This document shows, in pieces, positions 43,681 through 52,410 of a stretch of 64,000 nt of DNA. Position 1 is the stretch's first letter; the number at the start of each line of letters is the position of its first letter. This DNA is from Rhizobium sp. BK316. Its GTDB lineage: Bacteria > Pseudomonadota > Alphaproteobacteria > Rhizobiales > Rhizobiaceae. The stretch covers positions 496,001 to 560,000 of the forward strand of contig NZ_JACHZR010000003.1 of assembly GCF_014193695.1 (NCBI RefSeq), written 5' to 3'. Below the pieces are notes generated by a model that was not told the origin of the DNA, ran no database searches, and was given only the letters and a program-made list of their open reading frames with translations. The position numbers and the translations under genes are program-made.

Positions 43681-44561
43681 CTTTCGGCACGCATGCGCAA
43701 CATGAGGTAAAGGATGTTGGAGACGCCGGTTATGACGATCATGCCGAACGCAATGGCGTATCCAAGGTTGGCGTTATGCAGAACGTCACCACGGATCTGA
43801 GCGTAGAGCAGGATTGGCACGATGTTCAGCGAACTGCCAGTCAGCGCGAAGGCGGTAGCGATGGCGCCGAAGGCGTTGGCGAAGAGCAGCAGCGCCGTGC
43901 CGAGCAGGCTCGGCCAGAGGATCGGCAGGGCGACCATCGTCCAATATTGGCGGTTGGTGGCGCCGAGAATCTCAGAGGCTTCGCGCCATTCCTTCTTCAT
44001 GCCGTCGAGCGCCGGTGTCAGGATCAGCACCATCAGCGGGATCTGGAAATACATGTAGGTGATGGTGAGGCCGAAGAAAGACAGCAGGTTGAAGCCGGTG
44101 CCGTAGAGATTGAAGCCAAAATAATCACGCAGCAAGACCGTCACCAGGCCGGTGCGGCCGAGCGTTGCGAGAAAGGCGAAGGCGAGCGGCACGCCGGCGA
44201 AATTCGAGGCGACGCCGGAGAAGGTCAAAAGCGTCGAGCGCACCCAGCTGGGCAGACCGCCGAGCACGACGGCCCAGGCAAGGAAGAAGCCAATCAGCGC
44301 GCCGCCGAGAGCCGACGCCACCGAGACCCGGATACTGATCCAGTAGGCGCTGATAATGGATGGAGTGAAGAGATCGCCGATGTTCTTCAGCGTGAAATCG
44401 CCCTCGGGCGTCAGGAACGCGCCGGCCACGAGATAAAGCGTGGGGATGATCAGAAACAGCAGAGAAAAAATAAGGAAGGGTGCAATGCCCAGCCAGTCGA
44501 TCACGCGGTCTTTGTTGATCAAGGGGGCGCTGCTTACCATAGGTGTTGAAACGGTACTCAT
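43668..44561 (-). CDS. ABC importer permease
   Basis: 297 aa with six helices after a cytoplasmic N-terminus. The EAA loop is KKEWREASEILGATNRQYWTMVALPILWPS near residue 190. Forms a heterodimer with the product of the following gene. A hairpin with a T-run lies between this gene and the upstream binding-protein gene. Confidence 0.9.
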   Translation of the reverse strand: MSTVSTPMVSSAPLINKDRVIDWLGIAPFLIFSLLFLIIPTLYLVAGAFLTPEGDFTLKNIGDLFTPSIISAYWISIRVSVASALGGALIGFFLAWAVVLGGLPSWVRSTLLTFSGVASNFAGVPLAFAFLATLGRTGLVTVLLRDYFGFNLYGTGFNLLSFFGLTITYMYFQIPLMVLILTPALDGMKKEWREASEILGATNRQYWTMVALPILWPSLLGTALLLFANAFGAIATAFALTGSSLNIVPILLYAQIRGDVLHNANLGYAIAFGMIVITGVSNILYLMLRMRAERWQK

Positions 44562-44591
44562 GGAAAGCTCATCCTGGGGCGTCGGAGTGAG

Positions 44592-44620
44592 AAAACCTCC
44601 CCGCCTTTTGGGCGGGGAGG
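44592..44620 (-). terminator. Attenuator-like hairpin between SBP and permease genes
   Basis: On the minus strand CCTCCCCGCC pairs with GGCGGGGAGG around CAAAA, followed by TTTTC. The stem starts 13 bases after the SBP stop. It would terminate part of the transcripts and give more binding protein than permease. Confidence 0.7.
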
Positions 44621-44632
44621 CAGGATCGGAGA

Positions 44633-45736
44633 TTACTTGACGGCGGCGCCGACGACGGAATCCCAGTTCTTGGTGATGGCTTCCTTGCCGGCAGCCTGTT
44701 CTTCGAGCGTCGGGAAGACGGCCTTTTCATAGGCTGCTGCCGGCGGCAGCTTGTCGAGCAGGTCCTTCGGGATCTTGTTGTTCTTGGCAAGATCGTTGAA
44801 GCGGATCGGGTGGCAATAGCCCTTCAGCCAGCCGAGCTGACCTTCGTCGGAATAGAGGTATTCCATCCAGAGCTTGGCAGCGTTCGGGTGCGGAGCGAAG
44901 GCAGAGATGGCCTGGACGTAGACGCCGGCGACGACGCCCGTCTTCGGAACAACGACTTCGAACGGAGGATTGCCCTTCAGGCTTTCACCCCAGGAAAGCG
45001 CGTTGTAGTCCCAGGCGACGATGATCGGCGTGGAACCCTGAGCGAAGGGAGCAGCCTTGCCGACGACAGGCACGAAGTTGCCAGCCTTGTTCAGTTCGGC
45101 GAAGAACTTCAGGCCTTCTTCGCCGGCCTTGGCTGCGTCACCGCCGGATGCGGAAAGACCTGCAGCATAGACGCCCTGGACGGCCTGGTTGGCGGTGCGC
45201 GGATCGCCTGCGAGAGCAACGCTGTTTGCGTAATCGCTCTTCTTCAGATCGGGCCAATCAGCCGGCGATTCTTTGACGAGGTCCTTGTTCACGAGGAACG
45301 AGAGAACGCCGTAATAGTCGCCGTACCAGTAGCCTTCTGCATCCTTGGCGGAATCCGGGATCGAATCCCAGGTGGAGACCTTGTAAGGCTGGATCAGGCC
45401 GTCTTTCTTGGCGGACGGACCGAAGGAGAGACCGACGTCGATAACGTCGGGAGCCTGCGGGCCGGTGTTGCCCTTGTTGGCCTTGATGGCTTCGACTTCG
45501 TCACCCGAGCCGGCATCCGGGTTCAGTTCGTTGACTTCCAGGCCGTATTTGGCCTTGAAGCCGGCAATGACGTCGCCATAGCCACACCAGTCATGCGGGA
45601 GGGCGATCGTGGTCAGCGTGCCTTCCTTCTTGGCGGCGGCAATAAGTTCCGCGCTCGGTTCTGCGGCAGCAATCGCGGTTGAAGCCACGATCATCGCAGT
45701 AGAAAGCGACAGAAGTCGAGAAATGTTAGAGATCAC
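44633..45736 (-). CDS. ABC importer solute-binding protein
   Basis: 367 aa with a Sec signal peptide (LLSLSTAMIVASTAIAAA-EP). The mature protein (LIAAAKKEGTLTTIALPHDWCGYG, DVIDVGLSFGPSAKKDGLIQPYK, FVPVVGKAAPFAQGSTPIIVAWDYN) belongs to the class 2 binding proteins related to those for iron, phosphonates and polyamines. It lacks the paired tyrosines of ferric-binding proteins at the usual C-terminal place. Ligand unknown. First gene of its operon; upstream are three TTGYATGA repeats at 11-bp spacing. Confidence 0.85.
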   Translation of the reverse strand: MISNISRLLSLSTAMIVASTAIAAAEPSAELIAAAKKEGTLTTIALPHDWCGYGDVIAGFKAKYGLEVNELNPDAGSGDEVEAIKANKGNTGPQAPDVIDVGLSFGPSAKKDGLIQPYKVSTWDSIPDSAKDAEGYWYGDYYGVLSFLVNKDLVKESPADWPDLKKSDYANSVALAGDPRTANQAVQGVYAAGLSASGGDAAKAGEEGLKFFAELNKAGNFVPVVGKAAPFAQGSTPIIVAWDYNALSWGESLKGNPPFEVVVPKTGVVAGVYVQAISAFAPHPNAAKLWMEYLYSDEGQLGWLKGYCHPIRFNDLAKNNKIPKDLLDKLPPAAAYEKAVFPTLEEQAAGKEAITKNWDSVVGAAVK

Positions 45737-45774
45737 TGTAGTTCTCCTTCGGGTTTTCAGTGTCCGGCGATGCT

Positions 45775-45821
45775 GTTAATGAGCTTGCATGAAGCTTGTA
45801 TGACAGTTGCATGACGTTAAT
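45775..45821 (-). promoter_or_regulatory. Three TTGYATGA repeats at 11-bp period upstream of the SBP gene
   Basis: TTGCATGA, TTGTATGA and TTGCATGA begin at 45785, 45796 and 45807, exactly one helical turn apart, and are flanked by GTTAAT on both sides (45775-45780 and 45816-45821). They lie 39-85 bases before the SBP start codon. They look like an array for cooperative binding of a regulator. Confidence 0.5.
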
Positions 45822-45926
45822 TTTGCCATGAATAGCAGGCGCTTGCAGCAGATGTTTCATTTGCGACAGGCTGTTCTGTTTCCGCGAGATCCGTTGTTGT
45901 TTTTGCCCCTTTTTTAGTTGTCCCTC

Positions 45927-46799
45927 CTAACCGGGTTTGCGGAAAAGCCGGGTCTGTTCGAACAGGCCTTCCAGCGTTTTCATGCGCTCCTTCGTCTCGT
46001 CCCATGTCGAGTTCTGCACCGCTTCGATCAGTGCCTCGACGATGAAGAGCGTGACGACGGAGGAATCCCATGCCGACGGCGCCTCGATCTGTACACGAAA
46101 GGCGTGACGGGCGAGCTTGGCGGCGGGCGAAGCCCACTGGTCGGTGAAGATGATGATTTCGGCTCCGCGCTTGCGGGCGGCAGTGGCAAGGCTCACCATT
46201 TCCTGCTCGTAGCGGCGGATATCGAAGATGATGAGCAGGTCGCCCTGATTCATATTGAGGACATATTGCGGCCAGCTCGACGAATTGGAGGAGAGCAGCG
46301 CCGTGTTCGGGCGAATGACCTGCATATGGGTAAAGAAGTATTCGGCCAGCGCGCCGGTGATGCGCCCGCCGACGAAATAGAGCGTGCGCTTGCGGTCCGA
46401 GAGCAGGGCGGCGACGCTGTCGAAGGTTGCGGTATCGAGATCGGAAAGCGTCTGGCGCAGATTGCCCATGATGGCATCGGCGAAGCGGTTCAATATGTGG
46501 GTGCCCGGCGCGTTCTGAGCCCAGCGGTCGTGTTTGGCAATCGGGTTGGAAATCGTCGCCTCGACTTCCTGGTGTAGATGCTGCTGGAAATCCGGATAGC
46601 CCTTGTAGCCGAGCTTCTGGACCATGCGCACGACCGTCGGCGTGGAGACGCCGGCATTTTCGGCGATGGTGGTGATGCTGCCGAGGCCGGAGACGGGGTA
46701 GTTGTCGAGAAGGCTTTCAGCCAATTGCTTCTCGGCGCGCGTGAGCACGCCGAAATACGAATGAATGACGTCCGAAACGGTCTTGGCCGCGACACTCAC
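45927..46799 (-). CDS. MurR/RpiR-family transcriptional regulator
   Basis: 290 aa from a GTG at 46799 with GGGGAG upstream; a longer frame to 46874 is unsupported. The N-terminal helix-turn-helix (GSITTIAENAGVSTPTVVRMVQKLGYKGYPDFQ) and the C-terminal SIS domain (LYFVGGRITGALAEYFFTHMQ, LIIFDIRRYEQEMVSLA) define the family. SIS domains usually bind phosphosugars, but some members serve amine and amino-acid pathways. It lies between the ABC operon and the divergent catabolic operon, and most likely controls both. Confidence 0.9.
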   Translation of the reverse strand: MSVAAKTVSDVIHSYFGVLTRAEKQLAESLLDNYPVSGLGSITTIAENAGVSTPTVVRMVQKLGYKGYPDFQQHLHQEVEATISNPIAKHDRWAQNAPGTHILNRFADAIMGNLRQTLSDLDTATFDSVAALLSDRKRTLYFVGGRITGALAEYFFTHMQVIRPNTALLSSNSSSWPQYVLNMNQGDLLIIFDIRRYEQEMVSLATAARKRGAEIIIFTDQWASPAAKLARHAFRVQIEAPSAWDSSVVTLFIVEALIEAVQNSTWDETKERMKTLEGLFEQTRLFRKPG

Positions 46800-46883
46800 G
46801 TGATTTTGCTCCCCGGGATGGTCTGGCGCCACTTTCCCACTGAAAGTTAACAACGCTGTCACAATCCATGTCAATGACTGTCA

Positions 46884-46899
46884 TGAAAAGAAATTTTCA
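46884..46899. promoter_or_regulatory. Candidate RpiR operator
   Basis: TGAAAAGAAATTTTCA has perfect 6-bp arms TGAAAA and TTTTCA around four bases. RpiR-family sites are commonly GAAA-N-TTTC dyads. It lies 63 bases before the amidohydrolase ATG. A second AAGAATTCTT dyad occurs at 46928-46937. Confidence 0.5.
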
Positions 46900-46961
46900 G
46901 AGTGCGCTTGACACTGCCGCAAACCTGAAGAATTCTTTTCTTGTAAAGAATTTATTAAGCG

Positions 46962-47747
46962 ATGGGGGAAGCGCCTTTGGTGCTGGCTCAGGCCCGAATT
47001 CTCAGCGATGCCGACGGCGAATGCGTCGCAATCGAACGCGCTCACGGCAAGAACCCCGTGCTCATCATCTGCGAGCACGCATCCCGCACGCTTCCTGAAC
47101 ATTTCGGCGATCTCGGTCTTTCCGAAGAAGCGCTGTCGAGCCACATCGCCTGGGATCCGGGTGCGCTTGCCGTTGCCCGCGCCATTTCGGCAGCTCTTGA
47201 TGCGACACTCATCTACCAGCGCTTCTCGCGGCTGATCTATGACTGCAACCGGCCGCCGAGTTCGCCGGGCGCCATGCCCGAGGTCAGCGAGATCTATACG
47301 ATTCCCGGTAACAAGGATTTGACCGAGGGCGAGCGCCGTGCCCGCACGGAAGCTCTCTATCTGCCGTTCCACGATGCCATCAGCGCCCTGATCCGCGACC
47401 GTCAGGCGAGCGGGCAAGACAGCGTGATCGTGACGATCCACAGTTTTACACCGATCTATAATGGCCGGCAGCGCGCTGTCGAACTCGGCATCCTCCACGA
47501 CGAGGACAGCCGCCTTGCCGACCGCATGCTGGATTTTGCAGCCGAGGCGCCGCTCTACCGTACCGAACGCAACGAACCCTACGGGCCTGAGGACGGCGTG
47601 ACGCACACGCTGATCCTACACGGCATTTCCAATGGGCTTCGCAATGTCATGATCGAGGTCCGCAACGACCTTATCGCAGACGATACCGGCCAAGGGGTCG
47701 TGGCCGACTATCTCACAAGGCTTCTCCAGCAGAGTCTGGATGCCTGA
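46962..47747 (+). CDS. N-formylglutamate amidohydrolase family protein
   Basis: 261 aa. The family motif LIICEHASRTLPEHFG (residues about 33-48) holds the predicted metal-binding glutamate and histidine, and VTIHSFTPIYNGRQR near residue 160 the second histidine. HutG-type members hydrolyse N-formylglutamate to glutamate and formate. No other histidine-utilisation gene is near, and the operon instead holds a glutamine-synthetase-like ligase and two dehydrogenases, so hydrolysis of a gamma-glutamyl intermediate is an alternative. First gene of the plus-strand operon. Confidence 0.83.
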   Translation: MGEAPLVLAQARILSDADGECVAIERAHGKNPVLIICEHASRTLPEHFGDLGLSEEALSSHIAWDPGALAVARAISAALDATLIYQRFSRLIYDCNRPPSSPGAMPEVSEIYTIPGNKDLTEGERRARTEALYLPFHDAISALIRDRQASGQDSVIVTIHSFTPIYNGRQRAVELGILHDEDSRLADRMLDFAAEAPLYRTERNEPYGPEDGVTHTLILHGISNGLRNVMIEVRNDLIADDTGQGVVADYLTRLLQQSLDA

Positions 47748-47867
47748 ATAAAAAGAAGACCCCGGGGAGCAGTTTAACTGCGAACAGCCCGCAAGGCGAA
47801 AAGCCACGGGCACTATTGGCACAGGATCGGCCGCAATTCCGCGGGCGATTGTCAACAGGGGGAAGTC

Positions 47868-49415
47868 ATGTCGGACTATACTGAAAGTGATAAGAAGCAG
47901 GATATGCATATCCTGCATTCCATGGGCTATGCCCAGGAACTCGAACGGCGAATGAGCTCGTTCTCGAACTTTGCCGTTTCCTTCTCGATCATCTGCATTT
48001 TGTCGGGCGGCATCAACTCGCTAGCGCAGGCAACCGCGGGTGCAGGCGGTGCCGCCATCGGCATCGGCTGGCCGGTCGGCTGCTTCGTTTCGCTTGTCTT
48101 CGCCGTCGCCATGGCGCAGATCAGTTCCGCCTACCCGACGGCCGGCGGCCTCTATCACTGGGGTTCGATCCTCGGCAACCGCTTCACCGGCTGGTTGACC
48201 GCCTGGTTCAACCTGCTCGGTCTCGTCACCGTTCTCGGCGCCATCAACGTCGGCACCTACTATTTCTTCATGGGCGCCTTCGGCACGGGCTATCTCGGCC
48301 TGACGGACACGACGACGGTGCGCATCGTCTTTCTGGTGATCATCACCGGCGCGCAGGCGCTTGTGAATCATATGGGCATCGGGCTCACCGCAAAGCTCAC
48401 GGATTTCTCCGGTTACCTGATTTTTGCAACCGCAATCGCGCTTGCTGCCGTGTGCCTGCTGTCGGCTCCGTCCTATGAGTTCGGCCGTCTCTTCACCTTC
48501 GCCAACTATTCGGGTGAAGCGGGTGGCAATGTCTGGCCGGCGACTTCGGGCACCTGGGTGTTCCTGCTCGGCCTGCTGCTGCCGATCTACACGATCACCG
48601 GCTATGACGCTTCCGCCCATACATCGGAAGAAACCGTCAAGGCGGCGCATTCCGTACCGCGCGGCATGGTCTCGTCCGTCCTTTGGTCGGCTCTCTTCGG
48701 CTATATCATGCTGTGCTCCTTCGTACTCATGCTGCCAAACATGGACGATGCGGCAAAGCAGGGCTGGAACGTGTTCTTCTGGGCGATGGATACGCAGGTC
48801 AATTCGTTTGTGAAGGATATCCTCTACTTCGCGATCTTCGTCAGCCAGTGGCTGTGCGGCCTTGCGACCGTCACCTCGGTCTCGCGCATGATCTTCGCCT
48901 TCTCGCGTGATGGCGGCCTGCCGGCCGCCAAGGCGCTGTCGAAGGTGAGCCCGAACTACCGCACGCCGGTTGCCGCGATCTGGACGGGCTCGATCCTCTC
49001 TGTGCTCTTCGTCTGGGGCTCGTCGCTCGTTTCTATCGGCGAGACGCCGGTTTACACCATTGTCGTATCATGCACGGTCATCTTCCTGTTCTTCTCCTTC
49101 GCGATCCCGATTACGCTCGGCCTCTTCGCCTGGGGGACCTCGAAGTGGGACAAGATGGGTCCGTGGAATCTTGGCGAGGGTACGTTCAAGCTCTTCGCGG
49201 TTCTCTCGATCCTCGCGATGATCCTGATCTTCGTTCTTGGTATCCAACCGCCGAACGATTGGGCGCTCTACATCACCGTCGGCTTCTTGGTTCTGACAGG
49301 CATCGTCTGGTTCGGCTTTGAAAGCCGTCGCTTCAAGGGGCCGCCGATTGGCGATGAAGTGGTAAGGCGCCAGGCTGAGATCGCAGCGGCCGAAAGGGCT
49401 GTCGGCGAAAGCTAA
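47868..49415 (+). CDS. APC superfamily amino acid/amine permease
   Basis: 515 aa with about twelve membrane helices. It belongs to the GABA-permease/choline-like branch: LERRMSSFSNFAVSFSIICILSGGI at the start, the AYPTAGGLYHWGSILGNRF segment and GYDASAHTSEETVKAAHSVPRGM. It probably imports an amine or amino acid as a second route to the pathway of the downstream genes. Confidence 0.88.
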   Translation: MSDYTESDKKQDMHILHSMGYAQELERRMSSFSNFAVSFSIICILSGGINSLAQATAGAGGAAIGIGWPVGCFVSLVFAVAMAQISSAYPTAGGLYHWGSILGNRFTGWLTAWFNLLGLVTVLGAINVGTYYFFMGAFGTGYLGLTDTTTVRIVFLVIITGAQALVNHMGIGLTAKLTDFSGYLIFATAIALAAVCLLSAPSYEFGRLFTFANYSGEAGGNVWPATSGTWVFLLGLLLPIYTITGYDASAHTSEETVKAAHSVPRGMVSSVLWSALFGYIMLCSFVLMLPNMDDAAKQGWNVFFWAMDTQVNSFVKDILYFAIFVSQWLCGLATVTSVSRMIFAFSRDGGLPAAKALSKVSPNYRTPVAAIWTGSILSVLFVWGSSLVSIGETPVYTIVVSCTVIFLFFSFAIPITLGLFAWGTSKWDKMGPWNLGEGTFKLFAVLSILAMILIFVLGIQPPNDWALYITVGFLVLTGIVWFGFESRRFKGPPIGDEVVRRQAEIAAAERAVGES

Positions 49416-49561
49416 GAACTGAGGCTTCCCTCTCACATGGCGGGGCCGCGTCGCGCGGCCCCATCACGGCTCAACGAAAAGGCATCGAACGGGTTGATCC
49501 CGGCGCTCGCATGCCGTTTCGTTGTCCCGATTTCCCGGTTTCAATTTCAGGCGGATACATC

Positions 49562-50926
49562 ATGAGCAGCTATACTCTCGACGATCTCAGACAGGACGTT
49601 GCCGACGGGCGCATCGATACGGTGCTGGCCTGCCAGGTGGACATGCAGGGACGCCTGATGGGCAAGCGTTTCCAGGCAGAATTTTTCCTCGAAAGCGCCT
49701 GGAAGGAAACGCACAGCTGCAATTATCTGCAGGCGACCGACATGGAGATGGAAACCGTCTCCGGCTACAAGGCAACAAGCTGGGAAAAGGGTTACGGCGA
49801 CTATGCGATGAAGCCGGACCTTTCGACACTGCGGCTCATTCCTTGGCTCGAAGGCACGGCGCTCGTGCTTTGCGATGTGCTGGACCATCATACGCATGAG
49901 GAAGTGGCGCATTCGCCGCGCGCGATCCTGAAGAAGCAGGTGAAACGGCTGGAGGACATGGGCATGAAGGCCTACATGGCTTCCGAGCTCGAATTCTTCC
50001 TCTTCGACCAGAGCTACGAGGCAGCCCAGGCGTCCGGCTACCGTAACCTGAAACTCGCCAGTGCCTATAACGAGGATTACCACATCTTCCAGACGACCAA
50101 GGAAGAAGAGGTGATGCGGGCGATCCGCAAGGGTCTGCAGGGCGCCGGCATTCCGGTCGAAAATTCCAAGGGTGAGGCATCCGCCGGCCAGGAGGAAATC
50201 AATGTACGTTATGCCGATGCGCTTGCTATGGCCGACCGGCATGCGATCATCAAGAACGGCTGCAAGGAAATTGCCTGGTCGAAAGGCAAGGCGATCACCT
50301 TCCTCGCCAAGTGGCATTACAATGCCGCCGGCAGTTCCTCGCATATCCACCAGTCACTTTGGAGCCTGGAAGAAAAGCCGCTCTTCTTCGATCATGCCGG
50401 TCATCATGGCATGACGCCGCTGATGCAGAACTATATTGCCGGGCTGCTCAGCCACGCGAGCGAGATTACCTATTTCCTGGCACCTTACATCAACTCCTAC
50501 AAGCGCTTCATGGCCGGCACCTTCGCGCCGACCAAGGCCGTGTGGAGCAAGGACAACCGCACGGCCGGTTATCGCCTCTGCGGCGAAGAGACAAAGGCGA
50601 TCCGCATCGAATGCCGCGTCGGCGGCTCCGATCTCAATCCCTATCTCGCCTTCGCGGCCCTGCTTGCCGCCGGTATCGACGGCATCGAGAAGAAGCTGGA
50701 ACTGGAAGCGCCCTATGTGGGGGACGCCTATTTCGGCAAGGATATCCGCGAAATCCCGCGCACGCTGCGGGCTGCCACCAAGGCCATGACGGAATCGGAG
50801 ATGCTGCGCACAGCCTTCGGCGACGATGTCATCGACCACTATACCCGCGCTGCCGAATGGGAGCAGGAAGAATACGACCGCCGCATCACGGATTGGGAAG
50901 TGGCGCGCGGCTTCGAGAGAGCTTAA
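49562..50926 (+). CDS. Glutamine synthetase family protein, gamma-glutamylamine ligase type
   Basis: 454 aa from ATG 49562. Both GS domains are present: beta-grasp N-terminus, then the catalytic domain with the metal-binding glutamate in MASELEFFLFDQSYE, GQEEINVRYADALAMAD, the histidine of NAAGSSSHIHQSLW, and NRTAGYRLCGEETKAIRIECRVGGSDLNPYLAFAALLAAG. It lacks the adenylylation tyrosine loop of GlnA and resembles the PuuA/IpuC/GlnA4 ligases that attach glutamate to polyamines, isopropylamine or ethanolamine. The amine is not known. Confidence 0.87.
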   Translation: MSSYTLDDLRQDVADGRIDTVLACQVDMQGRLMGKRFQAEFFLESAWKETHSCNYLQATDMEMETVSGYKATSWEKGYGDYAMKPDLSTLRLIPWLEGTALVLCDVLDHHTHEEVAHSPRAILKKQVKRLEDMGMKAYMASELEFFLFDQSYEAAQASGYRNLKLASAYNEDYHIFQTTKEEEVMRAIRKGLQGAGIPVENSKGEASAGQEEINVRYADALAMADRHAIIKNGCKEIAWSKGKAITFLAKWHYNAAGSSSHIHQSLWSLEEKPLFFDHAGHHGMTPLMQNYIAGLLSHASEITYFLAPYINSYKRFMAGTFAPTKAVWSKDNRTAGYRLCGEETKAIRIECRVGGSDLNPYLAFAALLAAGIDGIEKKLELEAPYVGDAYFGKDIREIPRTLRAATKAMTESEMLRTAFGDDVIDHYTRAAEWEQEEYDRRITDWEVARGFERA

Positions 50927-51024
50927 GAACATATCCGAAGCGGAAAGTCGCCCGACCGGGTTCTCCTTGAGGGATCAGTCGTGGCGTCTTTCCCTGCGGC
51001 TCAGAAGAAAACAGGATTCAGATC

Positions 51025-52410
51025 ATGACAATGATCCAATGCATTTCGCCGATCGACGGCTCTGTTTATGCGGAGCGTCCGGCGCTTTCGCTCGAAGCGG
51101 CAAAGGAAGCCGTCGCGCGTGCGCGCAAGGCGCAGAAGGCCTGGGCCAAGCGTCCGCTCGAAGACCGTGTCCAGCTGGTGCTGAAGGGTGTCGCGCGTCT
51201 CAACGAGATGTCCGATGTCGTCGTGCCCGAACTTGCCTGGCAGATGGGCCGGCCGATCAAGTATGGTGGCGAATATCGCGGCTTCAACGAACGCTCCAAT
51301 TATGTTGCCTCGATCGCAGCCGATGCGCTGGCGCCTGTTGTCGTCGAGGAGAGCGACCAGTTCGAGCGCCGCATCGAGCGCGAGCCGCATGGCGTCGTCT
51401 TCGTGATCGCGCCCTGGAACTACCCCTATATGACGGCGATCAACACGATCGCTCCGGCGCTGATGGCCGGCAATACCGTCGTGCTGAAGCATGCCTCACA
51501 GACGCTGCTCGTCGGCGAGCGTCTGGTGCAGGCCTTTGTCAAGGCCGGTATTCCCGAGGACGTGTTCCAGAATGTTTTCCTCGATCATGAGACGACTTCG
51601 GCCCTGATTGCGGCCGGCAGCTTCAACTTCATCAATTTCACTGGCTCGGTCGAAGGAGGCCGCTCGATGGAGCGGGCTGCGGCCGGCACTTTCACCGGGC
51701 TCGGCCTCGAGCTCGGCGGCAAGGATCCGGGCTATGTGATGGAAGATGCCGACCTCGATGCGGCCGTCGATACGCTGATGGATGGCGCGACCTACAATTC
51801 CGGTCAGTGCTGCTGCGGCATCGAGCGCATCTATGTGCATGAATCGCTCTATGACGCCTTTGTCGAGAAGTCGGTCGCCTGGGTTTCAAACTACAAGCTC
51901 GGCAATCCGCTCGATCCGGAGACAACGCTCGGCCCGATGGCCCACAAGCGCTTCGCCAGGGTGGTGCGCGAACAGATCGCCGACGCGGTCGCCAAGGGCG
52001 CCAAGGCGCTCGTCGATCCGAAACTCTTCCAGGCCGATGACGGCGGCGCTTATCTCGCGCCGCAGATCCTCGTCAATGTCGACCATTCCATGGCCTTCAT
52101 GCGCGAAGAAACCTTCGGTCCGGCCGTCGGCATCATGAAGGTGAAGGGTGACGATGAGGCCCTAGCGCTGATGAATGACAGCCAGTACGGCCTTACCGCC
52201 TCGCTCTGGACCAAGGATGCCGAGCGGGCAGGGCGGCTTGGCCGCGACATCGAAACCGGCACCGTCTTCATGAACCGCGCCGACTATCTCGATCCGGCGC
52301 TGTGCTGGACCGGTGTCAAGGAAACCGGCCGCGGCGGCTCGCTGTCGATCATCGGCTTCCACAATCTGACGCGCCCGAAATCCTACCATCTCAAGAAGGT
52401 TACAGCATGA
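51025..52410 (+). CDS. Aldehyde dehydrogenase
   Basis: 461 aa, close to the 480 usual. Catalytic residues: Asn132 in PWNYPYM, Glu229 in LELGGKD, Cys263 in SGQCCCGIERI (three cysteines in a row, the second being the catalytic position), and the ending EETFGPAVGIMKV. It oxidises an aldehyde with NAD(P). Its TGA overlaps the ATG of the iron alcohol dehydrogenase, so an alcohol-aldehyde-acid sequence is suggested. Confidence 0.92.
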   Translation: MTMIQCISPIDGSVYAERPALSLEAAKEAVARARKAQKAWAKRPLEDRVQLVLKGVARLNEMSDVVVPELAWQMGRPIKYGGEYRGFNERSNYVASIAADALAPVVVEESDQFERRIEREPHGVVFVIAPWNYPYMTAINTIAPALMAGNTVVLKHASQTLLVGERLVQAFVKAGIPEDVFQNVFLDHETTSALIAAGSFNFINFTGSVEGGRSMERAAAGTFTGLGLELGGKDPGYVMEDADLDAAVDTLMDGATYNSGQCCCGIERIYVHESLYDAFVEKSVAWVSNYKLGNPLDPETTLGPMAHKRFARVVREQIADAVAKGAKALVDPKLFQADDGGAYLAPQILVNVDHSMAFMREETFGPAVGIMKVKGDDEALALMNDSQYGLTASLWTKDAERAGRLGRDIETGTVFMNRADYLDPALCWTGVKETGRGGSLSIIGFHNLTRPKSYHLKKVTA

